In this document: positions 26,141 to 35,726 of the stretch, in pieces | How positions within the stretch are numbered: the first letter of the stretch is position 1 | Layout of the letters: each line of letters starts with the position of its first letter | Source: Pseudodesulfovibrio alkaliphilus | GTDB lineage: Bacteria > Desulfobacterota > Desulfovibrionia > Desulfovibrionales > Desulfovibrionaceae | Length of the DNA: 64,000 bases | NCBI RefSeq assembly: GCF_009729555.1 | Contig: NZ_WODC01000005.1 | Coordinates: 1-64,000, forward strand | Direction of reading: 5' to 3' | The notes under the pieces: model-generated | What the model saw: the letters and a program-made list of their open reading frames with translations, nothing else | The model's database searches: none | What the model was told of the DNA's origin: nothing | Translations under genes and position numbers: made by a program

Positions 26141-28710
26141 AGGCGCCCAAGCTGTTCTTGCGGCCGCTGCTGTTCATGGTGGTGATCTTCGGCCTGATCT
26201 CGGTAGTCACCTCGGCAACGTCGGCCCAGCGGCTCAAGCGCGAGATGACGCGTGAATACGAGTCAAAGGCCCTGGCGCTGGCCGGGAGCGTGGCCGAGTC
26301 CGACCTGGCGACCATTCTCAGCCAGGATGCGGGCAGCGTGCAGGCCCGCATTGACCGCTACCACCGCATCGCAGGGGTTTCCTATGTGCTGGTTGCCGAT
26401 GAGCGCGGCGAGATCATGGCCCACACCTTTGTGCCCGTGGTGCCCCCTGTGGTGCGCGATCTGGTGGCAGACTCGGCCGGTCTGCCCGGTGACGAGTACG
26501 TGCTGCGGGACATCGTCCACCAGGGCAGCCGCTTTCTGCACGTCACCCGGCCCATTCTTTCTGGCCTGGCCGGGGCCGTCCACATCGGCATGGATTCCGA
26601 AGCCATAGCCGCCAACATTCGCGAGGCAGTGCTGGAGCAGCAGGTGGTGACTCTGGTTTTGTTCGGGGCCAGCCTGCTTGTCGCCTTCGTTTTCATTCTG
26701 AACATTTCCAAGCCCCTCAAGATGCTGGCCGAGTACGCAGGCCGAGTGGCGGCCAAGGACTTCGACAGCGTGCCGGACATTCACTCCCGCGACGAGGTGG
26801 GCCAACTGGCCAGGGCCATGCGCTCCATGGCCGGGCATATCGCCGAGCAGGTCAACAGTCTTGAGGAGCGGGTGCAGGGCAAGACGCAGGAGCTTCAGGA
26901 AGCGCGGGACGCCCTGCGTCGGAAGGTGGACGAGCGGACCAGCGAGCTGATGCGCGCCAACACCCAGCTCAAGATCGAGATTGCCGAGCGCAAGGTCATC
27001 GGCGAGGCGCTGCGCAAGGCCGAAAGAAAGTACCGCACCATATTCGAGAATGCGCTGGAGGGCATCTATCAGACCTCGCCCAGCGGGCGCTTCCTGAGCG
27101 CCAACCCCTCTCTGGCACGCATCCTGGGATTTGCCTCCGCCGAGGAGATGATGGGCTCGGTCTACGACATAGGCACCCAGATGTACATTGAGCAGGGGCG
27201 GCGCAAGGAGTTCTTGCGTCTGATCGAGGAGACCGGCGAGGTCAAGAACTTCGTCTCCAAGGTGCGCAGGCGCGACGGGCGCAGCATCTGGATATCCGAG
27301 AACGCCCGGTGCATCACCGACGCCGACGGCATGGTCATCTGTTACGAAGGTTCGGTGGAGGACATCACCCTGCGCAAGAAGGCCGAGGACCAGCTTAAGC
27401 GTCAGGCCTTTCATGATCCGCTCACCGGCCTGCCAAACCGCGCCCTGTTCCTGGACCACCTGCGCATGGCCATGGAGCGGTCCCGGCGGCGCAAGCACCT
27501 TTTCGCAGTCATCTACATGGATCTTGACCGCTTCAAGGTCATCAACGATTCCCTGGGCCATGAGACCGGCGATGAGCTGCTTCGTTGCGTTGCCCGGGTG
27601 CTTGAGCGGTGCGGACGCTCGGTGGATACCGTGGCCCGATTCGGGGGTGACGAGTTTGCCATTCTCATCGAGGAGATATCAGCCCCCCGCGACGCCATCG
27701 CCATCGCCCGGCGCATTCTTGATGGAGTGCGCCAGCCCTTCACCATTGGCGGCAACGAGGTTTTTACCTCGGCCTCGCTGGGCGTGGTGCTCAAGACCGA
27801 TGGTTATGACCGGCCCGAGGCCCTGCTGCGCGACGCGGACACGGCCATGTACCGGGCCAAGGAGCGGGGCAAATCGAGTTTCAAGGTCTTCAACCAGAAG
27901 ATGCACGATCAAGCCTTGAAACTCATGGCGCTGGAGACCGATCTGCGTCGCGCCGTGGATCTGGGCGAGTTCGAGGTGGCCTACCAGCCCATTGTCTGTC
28001 TCGAAACCCGCAAGGTTTGCGGGTTCGAGGCATTGGTCCGCTGGCGGCATGCCGAGCACGGGACCATCATGCCCGGCGATTTCATCGCGCTGGCCGAGGA
28101 CACGGGGCTGATCTACGCCATCGACAATTTCGTGCTGGCCGAGGCCTGCGGGCAGGTCAAGCAATGGCAGATAGGGTTCGGCCCCCATATGGGGGAATTG
28201 CTGACGCTCAACATCAATATTTCGGGCAAGCATTTCGGCCAGCCCATGCTGCTGAATCAAGTCACCCGCGCCCTGACTGACTCGGGCCTGCATCCCAGCG
28301 CTCTCAACATCGAGATCACCGAGAGTGCGCTCATGGACGATCCGGCCAAGGCCGAGGAGGTGCTCAGGCAGCTCAAGGCCCTCGGCGCCCGGGTCTGCAT
28401 CGACGATTTCGGCACAGGGTATTCCTCCCTCTCCTATCTGCAGCGTTTTCCCATAGACGTGGTCAAGGTGGACCGCTCCTTCATCGACGGAGTCGAGGGC
28501 AATCAGGACAGTCAGGCCATCGTTCGCACGGTCTTCTCCCTGGGCAAGTCCCTGGGGCTCAAGGTGGTGGCCGAGGGCGTGGAGACCCCGGCCCAGCTGG
28601 CCTTCCTGGAAAACGAGGGCTGCCGCTTCGTGCAGGGATTCCTTTTTTATCGGCCCATGTCCGCCGCAGAGGTGCATGATCTGCTGGCAGGCGGCTCCAT
28701 CGGGTCCTGA
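26137..28710 (+). CDS. Membrane GGDEF-EAL protein with HAMP and PAS domains
   Basis: The 857-residue protein has a membrane helix at residues 7-27, a periplasmic domain to about 168, a second helix (about 169-190), HAMP, a coiled coil, a PAS domain (about 295-415), GGDEF and EAL. The cyclase motif FGGDEF (residues 502-507) and the EAL motif (residue 631, in GFEALVRW) are intact, with the later EAL-domain signature [11 protein letters not shown]. It could make or degrade cyclic di-GMP. The ATG at 26137 gives a four-base ATGA overlap with the binding-protein gene, which argues for a joint sensing unit. Confidence 0.93.
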   Translation: MKAPKLFLRPLLFMVVIFGLISVVTSATSAQRLKREMTREYESKALALAGSVAESDLATILSQDAGSVQARIDRYHRIAGVSYVLVADERGEIMAHTFVPVVPPVVRDLVADSAGLPGDEYVLRDIVHQGSRFLHVTRPILSGLAGAVHIGMDSEAIAANIREAVLEQQVVTLVLFGASLLVAFVFILNISKPLKMLAEYAGRVAAKDFDSVPDIHSRDEVGQLARAMRSMAGHIAEQVNSLEERVQGKTQELQEARDALRRKVDERTSELMRANTQLKIEIAERKVIGEALRKAERKYRTIFENALEGIYQTSPSGRFLSANPSLARILGFASAEEMMGSVYDIGTQMYIEQGRRKEFLRLIEETGEVKNFVSKVRRRDGRSIWISENARCITDADGMVICYEGSVEDITLRKKAEDQLKRQAFHDPLTGLPNRALFLDHLRMAMERSRRRKHLFAVIYMDLDRFKVINDSLGHETGDELLRCVARVLERCGRSVDTVARFGGDEFAILIEEISAPRDAIAIARRILDGVRQPFTIGGNEVFTSASLGVVLKTDGYDRPEALLRDADTAMYRAKERGKSSFKVFNQKMHDQALKLMALETDLRRAVDLGEFEVAYQPIVCLETRKVCGFEALVRWRHAEHGTIMPGDFIALAEDTGLIYAIDNFVLAEACGQVKQWQIGFGPHMGELLTLNINISGKHFGQPMLLNQVTRALTDSGLHPSALNIEITESALMDDPAKAEEVLRQLKALGARVCIDDFGTGYSSLSYLQRFPIDVVKVDRSFIDGVEGNQDSQAIVRTVFSLGKSLGLKVVAEGVETPAQLAFLENEGCRFVQGFLFYRPMSAAEVHDLLAGGSIGS

Positions 28711-28777
28711 TCCGGCCGACAGGGCTTGGGGGCGGGCTTTGTGGCTCGAAGTTCTTCTCATCGCGGACGAATCCGTG

Positions 28778-28807
28778 TAGAATGGGCGCAGACCCGGTGG
28801 GGTCTGC
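28778..28807 (+). promoter_or_regulatory. Possible -10 element and leader hairpin
   Basis: TAGAAT (28778-28783) is followed by an eight-base perfect hairpin, gcagaccc with gggtctgc, at 28788-28807. Both lie upstream of the TPR gene. No good -35 element is visible, so the promoter part is tentative while the hairpin is clear. Confidence 0.35.
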
Positions 28808-28833
28808 CACAACAACAAGACGAGCGACAAGCC

Positions 28834-29574
28834 ATGAACATGACCAGCCCCGAAGGATTCATCGAGGGAGTGTTTTCCATCGAACGCATGGCCCGTATCG
28901 GTACCGGCACCACGACCAAGCGGGTGCAACAGACGGCGCTGTATTTTGCCCGGCAGGTGAACGAAACCTGGGTGGAGATGCAGGGTCTCAACCAGAAGAA
29001 CGTGCCCTACGGCCCGGCGGAGCGCATCACCCGCGACGAGCTGCTGTCCGATTACCTGCCAGTGCCCCAGCTCTTCAAGGAGGTGATGGGCAATCTGCGT
29101 CAGGTGCAAAAGGCCGTGGCCCGTGGCGACAAGTTCCGCAAGCGCGGCGAAAACTTCACCGCAGAATACGAGTACGCCAATGCCCTGAACCTGGACGAGC
29201 GCAACGTCCGCGCCAACTTCGGCATAGGGCTGTGTCTGCTGGCCCGCGACGAGACCGACAAGGCCAAGCAGGTCTTCGACCGTATCCTGGGCATTGACTC
29301 GGCCTTTGCCGACGAGCACAAGCACCTCTTCAACGAATACGGCATCGAGCTGCGCAAGAAGAAGCTCTTCGGCCAGGCCGTGGACTATTACCGGCGGGCC
29401 ATCGAGATTTCCGGCAACGACGAGAACCTGTGGTACAACATGGCTCGCGCCCAGTTCGAGCGGGGTGAGTTCGCCAAGGCCCTTGAAGGAGTGACGCGAT
29501 GTCTTGAGCTGGCCCCGGATCATGCCGAGGGCCGGAAGATGCTTGAGTACATGACCAGAAAGAACCTGGGCTGA
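28834..29574 (+). CDS. Tetratricopeptide-repeat protein
   Basis: The 246-residue protein has at least three TPR units in its second half: AEYEYANALNLDERNVRANF, AVDYYRRAIEISGNDENLWY and ALEGVTRCLELAPDHAEGRK. The first 90 residues are a unique helical domain starting with SPEGFIEGVFS. There is no signal peptide, so it is probably a cytoplasmic scaffold. The ATG was chosen because the longer frame upstream runs through the leader hairpin. The partner is unknown; it follows the GGDEF-EAL gene on the same strand. Confidence 0.82.
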   Translation: MNMTSPEGFIEGVFSIERMARIGTGTTTKRVQQTALYFARQVNETWVEMQGLNQKNVPYGPAERITRDELLSDYLPVPQLFKEVMGNLRQVQKAVARGDKFRKRGENFTAEYEYANALNLDERNVRANFGIGLCLLARDETDKAKQVFDRILGIDSAFADEHKHLFNEYGIELRKKKLFGQAVDYYRRAIEISGNDENLWYNMARAQFERGEFAKALEGVTRCLELAPDHAEGRKMLEYMTRKNLG

Positions 29575-29721
29575 CCGGCTGTTCAGCATGTCCGATTGCT
29601 GCTTCGCTTCAGAAGGATCAAATCCTCGCGTCTTGCACTCGAACTTTGTTGCACAGCATGAGAAAACGACTTTTTCAACAGTGGGCCAGGGTTTTGCTCC
29701 GGCCCGGTTCGTGGAGAGAAC

Positions 29722-31173
29722 GTGACGGCCATCAAGGCTTTTCTTATAGCCGGGACGCACAGCGGCTGCGGCAAGACCTCGGTTTCGCTGGGGATGATGG
29801 CGTCGCTGGCTCGCCGCGGCCTGCATGTGCAGCCCTTCAAGTGCGGCCCGGACTTCATTGACCCCGGCCACCATGCCTTGGCCTGCGCCCGCGGCGGCCA
29901 GCCGGTGGCCAGCCACAATCTTGATGGCTGGATGCTCGCAAGCGAAACCAATGGCGAGATATTCAACCGCTATGCCGCCGGATGCGACGTGGCTGTGGTC
30001 GAAGGGGTGATGGGGCTGTTCGACGGCATCTCCGGCATTGGCGAGGAGGGCTCCACGGCTCAGTTGGCCAGGGCCCTCGGGCTGCCGGTCATCCTGGTGG
30101 TGGATGCCCGCTCCATGGCCCGCTCCGCCGTTGCCATGGTCTCGGGCTATGCCCGTTTCGATCCGGCCGTGCCCCTCGCCGGGGTGGTCTTCAACCGGGT
30201 GGGCAGCGAGTCCCACGCGGAACTGCTCAGGGAGGCCATGACCCTGCTGCCCGATGTTCCTGTCCTTGGCTGCTTGCCTCGCGACGAGACCCTGGCGGTG
30301 CCCTCGCGCCATTTGGGGTTGGTCGCTGCCGGGGACGACCCGGACGGGCCGGACCGCTACCAGCGGCTGGCCGACTGGGTGGAGTCGGGCCTGGACATGG
30401 ACGCCCTGCTGGCCGGGCTGCCTGCCGTGGAGGCCGTGCCGCCCTTCGAGCCCATACCCGAGCTTGGCACCGTGACCATCGGCGTGGCCAGGGATGCGGC
30501 CTTCTGCTTTTATTACGAGGAAAACCTGCGGCTTTTGCGTCAGGCCGGAGCACGGCTGGTGGAGTTTTCGCCCATTGAGGACGAGCACCTGCCTCCGGGT
30601 ATCCAGGGGTTGTATCTGGGTGGCGGTTATCCCGAGCTATACGCCTTCGAGCTGGGGCAGAACACCCGGTTGCGCCGCGAGATCAGGGAGTTTTGCGAGG
30701 CCGGGCATCCGGTCTACGCCGAATGCGGCGGATTCATGTACCTGATGAACGATCTGGCCACCGGCCGGGGACGCTACGCCATGTCCGGGGTCTTTCCCCT
30801 GCGGGCGGAAATGGATGAATGCCGCCGCGCTCTGGGGTATCGTGAAGTATCCACCGGGGCGGCCACACTGCTCGGTCCGGCCGGGGTGACGGCCAGGGGG
30901 CATGAGTTCCATTATTCCTTCATCCGCGAGGGGCTGGACCATCCATCGCTTTCCGCGGTGTATGCCATGCGCGGACGCAAGGGCGCCCTCGACACCCCCG
31001 AGGGGTTTGTGATGGGCAATACGCTCGGTTCCTATGTCCACCTCCATTTCGGCAGTTGTCCGTCCATGGCCGCGGCCTTTGTTCGCGCCTGCGGCGGCGG
31101 ATCCGGTGGGATGTCGGGCAAAGGTGCTGACTTTGGCCGCGCCTTGGGTCGCGAACCCGGCGGGACGGGCTAA
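29722..31173 (+). CDS. cobB: Cobyrinate a,c-diamide synthase
   Basis: The 483-residue protein has an N-terminal ATP-binding domain with P-loop GTHSGCGKTS (residues 11-20) and PFKCGPDFIDPGHH, and a C-terminal class I glutamine amidotransferase-like domain with Cys335 in YAECGGFMYL and a late HLHFGS. It amidates the a and c side chains of cobyrinate (or the cobalt form) using glutamine and ATP in cobalamin synthesis. The start is GTG with a GGAGA site. No cobalamin riboswitch was recognised in the 147-base leader. It stands apart from the cbi genes near 46-54 kb. Confidence 0.94.
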   Translation: MTAIKAFLIAGTHSGCGKTSVSLGMMASLARRGLHVQPFKCGPDFIDPGHHALACARGGQPVASHNLDGWMLASETNGEIFNRYAAGCDVAVVEGVMGLFDGISGIGEEGSTAQLARALGLPVILVVDARSMARSAVAMVSGYARFDPAVPLAGVVFNRVGSESHAELLREAMTLLPDVPVLGCLPRDETLAVPSRHLGLVAAGDDPDGPDRYQRLADWVESGLDMDALLAGLPAVEAVPPFEPIPELGTVTIGVARDAAFCFYYEENLRLLRQAGARLVEFSPIEDEHLPPGIQGLYLGGGYPELYAFELGQNTRLRREIREFCEAGHPVYAECGGFMYLMNDLATGRGRYAMSGVFPLRAEMDECRRALGYREVSTGAATLLGPAGVTARGHEFHYSFIREGLDHPSLSAVYAMRGRKGALDTPEGFVMGNTLGSYVHLHFGSCPSMAAAFVRACGGGSGGMSGKGADFGRALGREPGGTG

Positions 31174-31187
31174 GGGGCCGTCAGGCC

Positions 31188-32504
31188 GTGCCACGCGCCA
31201 TGCACAGCGTTCAAGGGCAGAGTAACGATGCGCGGCCGGAATCCGCGTCCCGGCGCGCCCTGTGGGCATGGGCCTTCTACGACTGGGCCAACTCCGGTTT
31301 CGCCGCCCTGGTCCAGACCTTTGTTTTTGCAGCCTTTTTTGCCAGGGCTGTGGCCGAGAACGAGACCCTGGGCACGGCCCTGTGGGGCAACATGATGGGC
31401 GCGGCCGGGTTGGTCATCGGCCTGGGCGGCCCGCTGCTCGGCGCGGTGGCGGACCGTAGCGGGGGGCGCAAGCCCTGGCTGGCGGTGTTCACCGCTCTGT
31501 GCATCGCGGCCACGGCTTGCCTCTGGTTTGTCCGGCCGGACCCCTCCTATGTCTGGCTTGCGCTGCTGCTGGCCGGGCTGGGGACCATCGGCTCGGAATA
31601 CGCCATGATTTTTTACAACGCCATGCTGCCCGGACTGGTCCGGTCCGACGCCATGGGCCGCTGGTCTGGATGGGGCTGGGGGCTGGGCTACGGAGGCGGG
31701 TTGATCCTGCTCATCGTCGCCCTGTATGGCTTCGTGGAGCCCGACGCCTGGTTCGGCCTGCCGCGCACCGAGGCCGAACACGTCCGGGCGGTAATGCCCC
31801 TGACCGCCCTGTGGTATCTCGTCTTCTGCCTTCCCCTGTTCCTGCTCTGCCCAGATGCTCCATCCAGGGGCGTGGGCCTGGGCCGGGCCGTGTCCGAAGG
31901 GCTTGCCCAACTGCGCGATTCCCTGGGCCGGGTGCGCGAGTACCGCGATATCGCGGTGTTCCTGCTGGCGCGGATGCTCTACAACGACGGCCTGACCACC
32001 ATGTTTGCCTTTGGCGGCATCTACGCAGCGGGCACCTTCGGCATGACCCCGAGTCAGGTCATCGTCTTCGGCATCGGGCTGAACATCACCGCAGGTCTCG
32101 GGGCGGCCGCCTTTGCCTGGCTTGACGACCGGGCCGGATCGCGAACGACCATCATCGCCTCCCTTGTCGGACTCATTGTGCCCGGCACCTGCATGCTGCT
32201 GGTGGAAAGCCAGACGTGGTTCTGGGTTTTCGGCCTGACGGTGGGCATCTTCGTGGGGCCGGTCCAGGCGTCGAGCCGCACATATCTGGCCCGGCTGGCG
32301 CCCGAGGCGGTGCGCGGGGAAATGTTCGGCCTTTTCGCCCTTTCGGGCAAGCTGACCTCGTTTGCCGGGCCGCTACTGGTGGGCTGGCTGACCCTGGCCT
32401 CGGGCAGCCAGCGCGTGGGCATGGCCTCGGTCATCGTGCTTTTCGTGCTCGGGCTGGCTGGCATGCTGTTCGTGCCCCCGGTTCGTACATCCAAGGAGGA
32501 GTGA
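31188..32504 (+). CDS. UMF1/Atg22-like MFS transporter
   Basis: The 438-residue protein starts with the family signature WAFYDWANSGFAALVQTFVF and has about twelve membrane helices, including GPLLGAVADRSGGRKPWL between helices 2 and 3. This is the UMF1 branch of the major facilitator superfamily, related to fungal vacuolar effluxer Atg22; the bacterial substrate is unknown. Both GTG at 31188 and ATG at 31200 are possible starts. It follows cobB by 14 bases and its stop overlaps the next start by one base. Confidence 0.88.
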   Translation: MPRAMHSVQGQSNDARPESASRRALWAWAFYDWANSGFAALVQTFVFAAFFARAVAENETLGTALWGNMMGAAGLVIGLGGPLLGAVADRSGGRKPWLAVFTALCIAATACLWFVRPDPSYVWLALLLAGLGTIGSEYAMIFYNAMLPGLVRSDAMGRWSGWGWGLGYGGGLILLIVALYGFVEPDAWFGLPRTEAEHVRAVMPLTALWYLVFCLPLFLLCPDAPSRGVGLGRAVSEGLAQLRDSLGRVREYRDIAVFLLARMLYNDGLTTMFAFGGIYAAGTFGMTPSQVIVFGIGLNITAGLGAAAFAWLDDRAGSRTTIIASLVGLIVPGTCMLLVESQTWFWVFGLTVGIFVGPVQASSRTYLARLAPEAVRGEMFGLFALSGKLTSFAGPLLVGWLTLASGSQRVGMASVIVLFVLGLAGMLFVPPVRTSKEE

Positions 32505-33064
32505 TGGCAAAGGTGTTTCGCTTTGCATTGACCGATGAGGAAAAAACCTTTCTGCGCGATCTCGTGCGGCTGTCCATCGCCTCGCGTCTGAATCCGGCCG
32601 GGGAAAGCGGAGAGCCGCCCCAGCCGCCCACGCCGACCCTGCGCGAGCGGCTGGGAGCCTTTGTCACCCTGAAGCTCGGCGGTTCGTTGCGGGGTTGCAT
32701 CGGCAACGTGCGCGGCTCGGGAGAACTGTATCGCACCGTGTGGGACATGGCCCGGTCGGCGGCCTTTGAGGACCCGCGTTTCCCGCCGCTGACACCCGGC
32801 GAATTTGAAGTGGTGGAGTACGAAATTTCCGTGCTCGGCCCCATCGAATCCTGCCCGGACCCGGCTCTGGTGGAGGTGGGCCGCCACGGGTTGATCATGT
32901 CCCGCGACGGCCGCTCGGGGCTGCTGCTGCCCCAGGTGCCGGTGGAGTGGGGCTGGGATCGCGAGACCTTTCTGGCCCAGACCTGCCACAAGGCGGGACT
33001 TCCGCGTGACGCATGGCGCGAGCCGGCCACCACGATTCTCTGGTTCGAGGCCGTGATTTTCTGA
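32504..33064 (+). CDS. AMMECR1 domain protein (AmmeMemoRadiSam protein A-like)
   Basis: The 186-residue protein carries the AMMECR1 hallmark LRGCIGNVRGSGELY near residue 63, then ARSAAFEDPRFPPL and a late GLLLPQVPVEWGWDRETFL. Similar proteins occur with Memo and a radical SAM protein in bacteria and archaea, but neither partner is next door here. Function remains unsettled. The ATG has a strong AAGGAGG site and overlaps the stop of the transporter gene (TGATG). Confidence 0.92.
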   Translation: MAKVFRFALTDEEKTFLRDLVRLSIASRLNPAGESGEPPQPPTPTLRERLGAFVTLKLGGSLRGCIGNVRGSGELYRTVWDMARSAAFEDPRFPPLTPGEFEVVEYEISVLGPIESCPDPALVEVGRHGLIMSRDGRSGLLLPQVPVEWGWDRETFLAQTCHKAGLPRDAWREPATTILWFEAVIF

Positions 33065-33282
33065 GCCCCAAAGGGTCCGGCGGGGGATTCTTTTGTCGAC
33101 AACGCAGCGTATGGCAAGGTATATTGCAGCTAATTCCTGGTCGCGGAACCGGGATGGGGGAAGGAGCGGCCCTGGGGAGTGCTGTTTTGACCTTTTGGAT
33201 GGAAAGAGGCTGGAATGGACCTGACGCTTCACCTCGTTTTGGTGGGAGATATACCTTGGAAGCCGGACCGGAGGCGACGCCC

Positions 33283-34500
33283 ATGATCCGGAAGGTTTCC
33301 GTGGAGGAGTTGCGGCCGGGCATGGAGGTGGTCAGGCTCTCAAGCGAGGTATGGGAACACCTGCCGTTTCTCTATACCCGGCCCGGAGTAATCGAGTCCT
33401 CAAGCGAGGTCGAGGACATCCGCGCCCAAGGCTACCTGCATGCCTTTATCCAGGTGGGTGAGGGGGGCGAGGTCATGGACCGGCGGCTCGACGGACTGGT
33501 GGCCGGGCCGGACGGGACAGCGGTCGAGGTGCCGCCGCCCAGGCCCAGGGTGCCCTTCGAGCAGGAGATGGAAGTGGCCCGCGTCACTTATGACAAGGCC
33601 ATGCACCACGCCAAACGCATCATCCACGATGTCAAGCTCGGCCGCAAGGTGGACTACGAGGCATCGGTGGAGACCGTGGACGCCATCGTCAACTCCGCCA
33701 TCCGCAATCCCGACACCCTGCTGTGTCTCTCCAAGCTCTCGGACTACGACGACTACACCTATGCCCATTGCATCAATGTGGCGGCCATCGCCGTGGTCTT
33801 TGGCGAGTACCTGGGGCTGGGGCGCGAGGAGCTGGTCCGGCTGGGCCTTGCCGGGATGATGCACGATCTGGGCAAGACCGCCGTGCCCTCGCGCATCATC
33901 AACAAGCGGGCGAGGCTTACGGAGACGGAGTTCGCCGAGGTCAAGCGGCACCCGGAATACGGCTGCGACATCCTGGCCCGCCAGGGCGAAGTGACCGACG
34001 ACGTGCTCGAAGCCGTGCGCGACCACCATGAGAAGTTCAATGGCTCGGGGTATCCCGAACGGCTGACGAGCAGGGACATTGCGCCCTATGCCCGCATCAT
34101 CAGTCTGGCCGATGTCTACGACGCCCTGACCAGCGACCGTTCCTACAAGGACGCCATTCTGCCCAACAAGGCCCTGGCCATCATGTATGGCATGCGCGGG
34201 CAGGACTTCGACCCCGTGGAGGTCCAGCGGTTCATCAAATGCCTGGGCATCTTTCCCTCGGGCAGTCTGGTCAGGCTCAATACCGGCTTCTACGGCGTGG
34301 TCTACGAGTCCAATCCCTCCCTGCCGCTGATGCCCAAGATCAAGATCATCCTCGACGAGGACTTGCGTCCCATCCCGGCCGAGCTGGTGGATCTGGCCGC
34401 AGCCCAGGCCTTGGGCAACAGGGATCTTGAAATCCTTGAATGCGCTGATCCTGCGTCCTACCGTCTCAATCTCAGGCCCTATCTGACGCGCAAGGGATGA
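33283..34500 (+). CDS. HD-GYP domain phosphodiesterase
   Basis: The 405-residue protein has an N-terminal DUF3391-like domain (about 1-120, with LRPGMEV and FLYTRPGVI) and an HD-GYP domain with HCINVAAIA, MMHDLGKTAVP, RHPEYG, RDHHEKFNGSGYP and SLADVYDALTSDR. Such enzymes degrade cyclic di-GMP. The ATG has a GGAGG site; the longer open frame upstream crosses intergenic sequence and is rejected. It adds to the c-di-GMP gene density of this region (GGDEF-EAL at 26137, FapA at 35727). Confidence 0.93.
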   Translation: MIRKVSVEELRPGMEVVRLSSEVWEHLPFLYTRPGVIESSSEVEDIRAQGYLHAFIQVGEGGEVMDRRLDGLVAGPDGTAVEVPPPRPRVPFEQEMEVARVTYDKAMHHAKRIIHDVKLGRKVDYEASVETVDAIVNSAIRNPDTLLCLSKLSDYDDYTYAHCINVAAIAVVFGEYLGLGREELVRLGLAGMMHDLGKTAVPSRIINKRARLTETEFAEVKRHPEYGCDILARQGEVTDDVLEAVRDHHEKFNGSGYPERLTSRDIAPYARIISLADVYDALTSDRSYKDAILPNKALAIMYGMRGQDFDPVEVQRFIKCLGIFPSGSLVRLNTGFYGVVYESNPSLPLMPKIKIILDEDLRPIPAELVDLAAAQALGNRDLEILECADPASYRLNLRPYLTRKG

Positions 34501-34588
34501 ATGCCATGGAGCGAAAACACGAATCAGTGCGGCTGGATGCCATCGGACCCAAGGCGTCCGGCCGATGTGCCGGGGCGGGGTGGGGCAG

Positions 34589-35020
34589 ATGATGGATGCC
34601 GACACCCTGCTTCTCCTGGGTGCCGGAACCGGGGCGCTGTTCCTGCTCAAGTGGTTGTTGGGCCGCCGCAAGGTCACGGTCTATCGCATCAGCCCTGGCT
34701 CCCTCAAGCGTTCCAAGGATGTCATGCTGCGGGTGCTGCCCCTGGTCGAGGACGGCGCAGAGCATCCGCTGGACGACACCGCGCTGCCCTGCGACAAGAC
34801 CACCATCAAGAGCGCGGCAAAGATTCTGGCCTATCACTTCTGGAAGCAGAAGCAGCACGAGGAGCTGGACCGGGTCAAGCTGTGCTTTGTCTCCCTGTCG
34901 CGGTTTCAGAATAGGGATCTCGACCCCGAGGCGCGAGAGCGGCTGCAAGGCAGGGAGCGTGCGCGGCTGGTGCAAGAGTTCGACTGTTTTATCGCACACG
35001 CCACGGTGCCCAAAAAATAG
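34589..35020 (+). CDS. Hypothetical protein with one membrane helix
   Basis: The 143-residue protein has an N-terminal hydrophobic segment (about residues 4-24) and then a charged soluble domain with KSAAKILAYHFWKQKQHEEL near residue 72 and a basic C-terminus. I do not recognise a family. Two adjacent ATG codons (34589, 34592) are possible starts; the ribosome site is weak. It ends nine bases before the opposite-strand Cys-rich gene. Confidence 0.6.
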   Translation: MMDADTLLLLGAGTGALFLLKWLLGRRKVTVYRISPGSLKRSKDVMLRVLPLVEDGAEHPLDDTALPCDKTTIKSAAKILAYHFWKQKQHEELDRVKLCFVSLSRFQNRDLDPEARERLQGRERARLVQEFDCFIAHATVPKK

Positions 35021-35029
35021 CCTCCGGCG

Positions 35030-35338
35030 TCACTCTTCGCCCTTTTCCTCTGTTTCACGCTGCGTGCGTCTGGCGCTTTCGCGTTTGATGGCGTCAAATT
35101 CCCCGCGCAGTCGGGACATGACGAGGTCGTAGCCGTCGGGCGCATGGGGCACCATGCAGCCTGAGCAATCCTTGATCCCTGAGTCGAGCAGGACGCCTTG
35201 GCCGCCGCAGTCATCGAGAAAGTAGAGCGGGCAGAAGCAAAAAAGGCAGTTGAATTCCTCGGGCCGGTCGGTCTTGTGGCAGGGGAAGTACCGGCACTCG
35301 GTGTTGCGGAAAAAGCGATGGCTGTTCGGAATGGTCAC
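35030..35338 (-). CDS. Cysteine-rich small domain protein
   Basis: The 102-residue protein has a cysteine cluster in its first 60 residues: NTECRYFPCH, FNCLFCFCPLYF, DCGG and IKDCSGCMVPH. It matches the short cysteine-rich small domain family, thought to bind metal and sometimes found near cobalamin genes. The tail is charged and helical. The GTG start overlaps the stop of the upstream DUF4389 gene (GTGA) and has an AAAGGGTGA site. A longer frame from an upstream ATG is possible but lacks a site. Confidence 0.75.
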   Translation of the reverse strand: MTIPNSHRFFRNTECRYFPCHKTDRPEEFNCLFCFCPLYFLDDCGGQGVLLDSGIKDCSGCMVPHAPDGYDLVMSRLRGEFDAIKRESARRTQRETEEKGEE

Positions 35339-35652
35339 TTGAAGGTCACCCTTTGCGCCGGTTTTTCCCACTCGCCGTCGTCCGGGAACCGGGAAAAGGG
35401 GAAGGGCCGTTCGTTGTCGTTGAGGGTGGCGTAGCGCATGAGCCGGTAGCCGTAGCCCGAGAGGGCGTTGCAGAAGCGGCGCAGGGGTTCGCTGTGTCGT
35501 TTGGCCGCCAGCAGGAAAAGGAATTGAAAGACAGCGGCGAGCTGGACGAGCAGGCGGACCACCTTCAGAAAGATCAGGCAGGCAATGGTGATCAGGAGCC
35601 GTTTGAGAATATCTCCGCGTCCTGCTTCGGTGGGAATTGTCGGGTCAGCCAT
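35335..35652 (-). CDS. DUF4389 membrane protein
   Basis: The 105-residue protein has a long hydrophobic stretch (about residues 17-50) that is probably one or two helices, followed by the DUF4389 signature RRFCNALSGYGYRLMRYATL and RPFPFSRFP. The function of the family is unknown. The ATG is preceded by a GGAGG site. It lies 74 bases after the FapA gene and overlaps the next gene by four bases, so the three genes probably form one operon. Confidence 0.8.
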   Translation of the reverse strand: MADPTIPTEAGRGDILKRLLITIACLIFLKVVRLLVQLAAVFQFLFLLAAKRHSEPLRRFCNALSGYGYRLMRYATLNDNERPFPFSRFPDDGEWEKPAQRVTFK

Positions 35653-35726
35653 GGGGCCTCCTGTGCTTGGGGTTGGCGTTGCCCCGACCCTACGCCAAAG
35701 GGGTTGGCGCTGCAAACGGCGGGAGG

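Noticed and set aside
29575-29721. Cobalamin riboswitch in the cobB leader.
   Set aside because: No B12-box-like core was recognised here, nor upstream of cbiD's or cbiG's operons.
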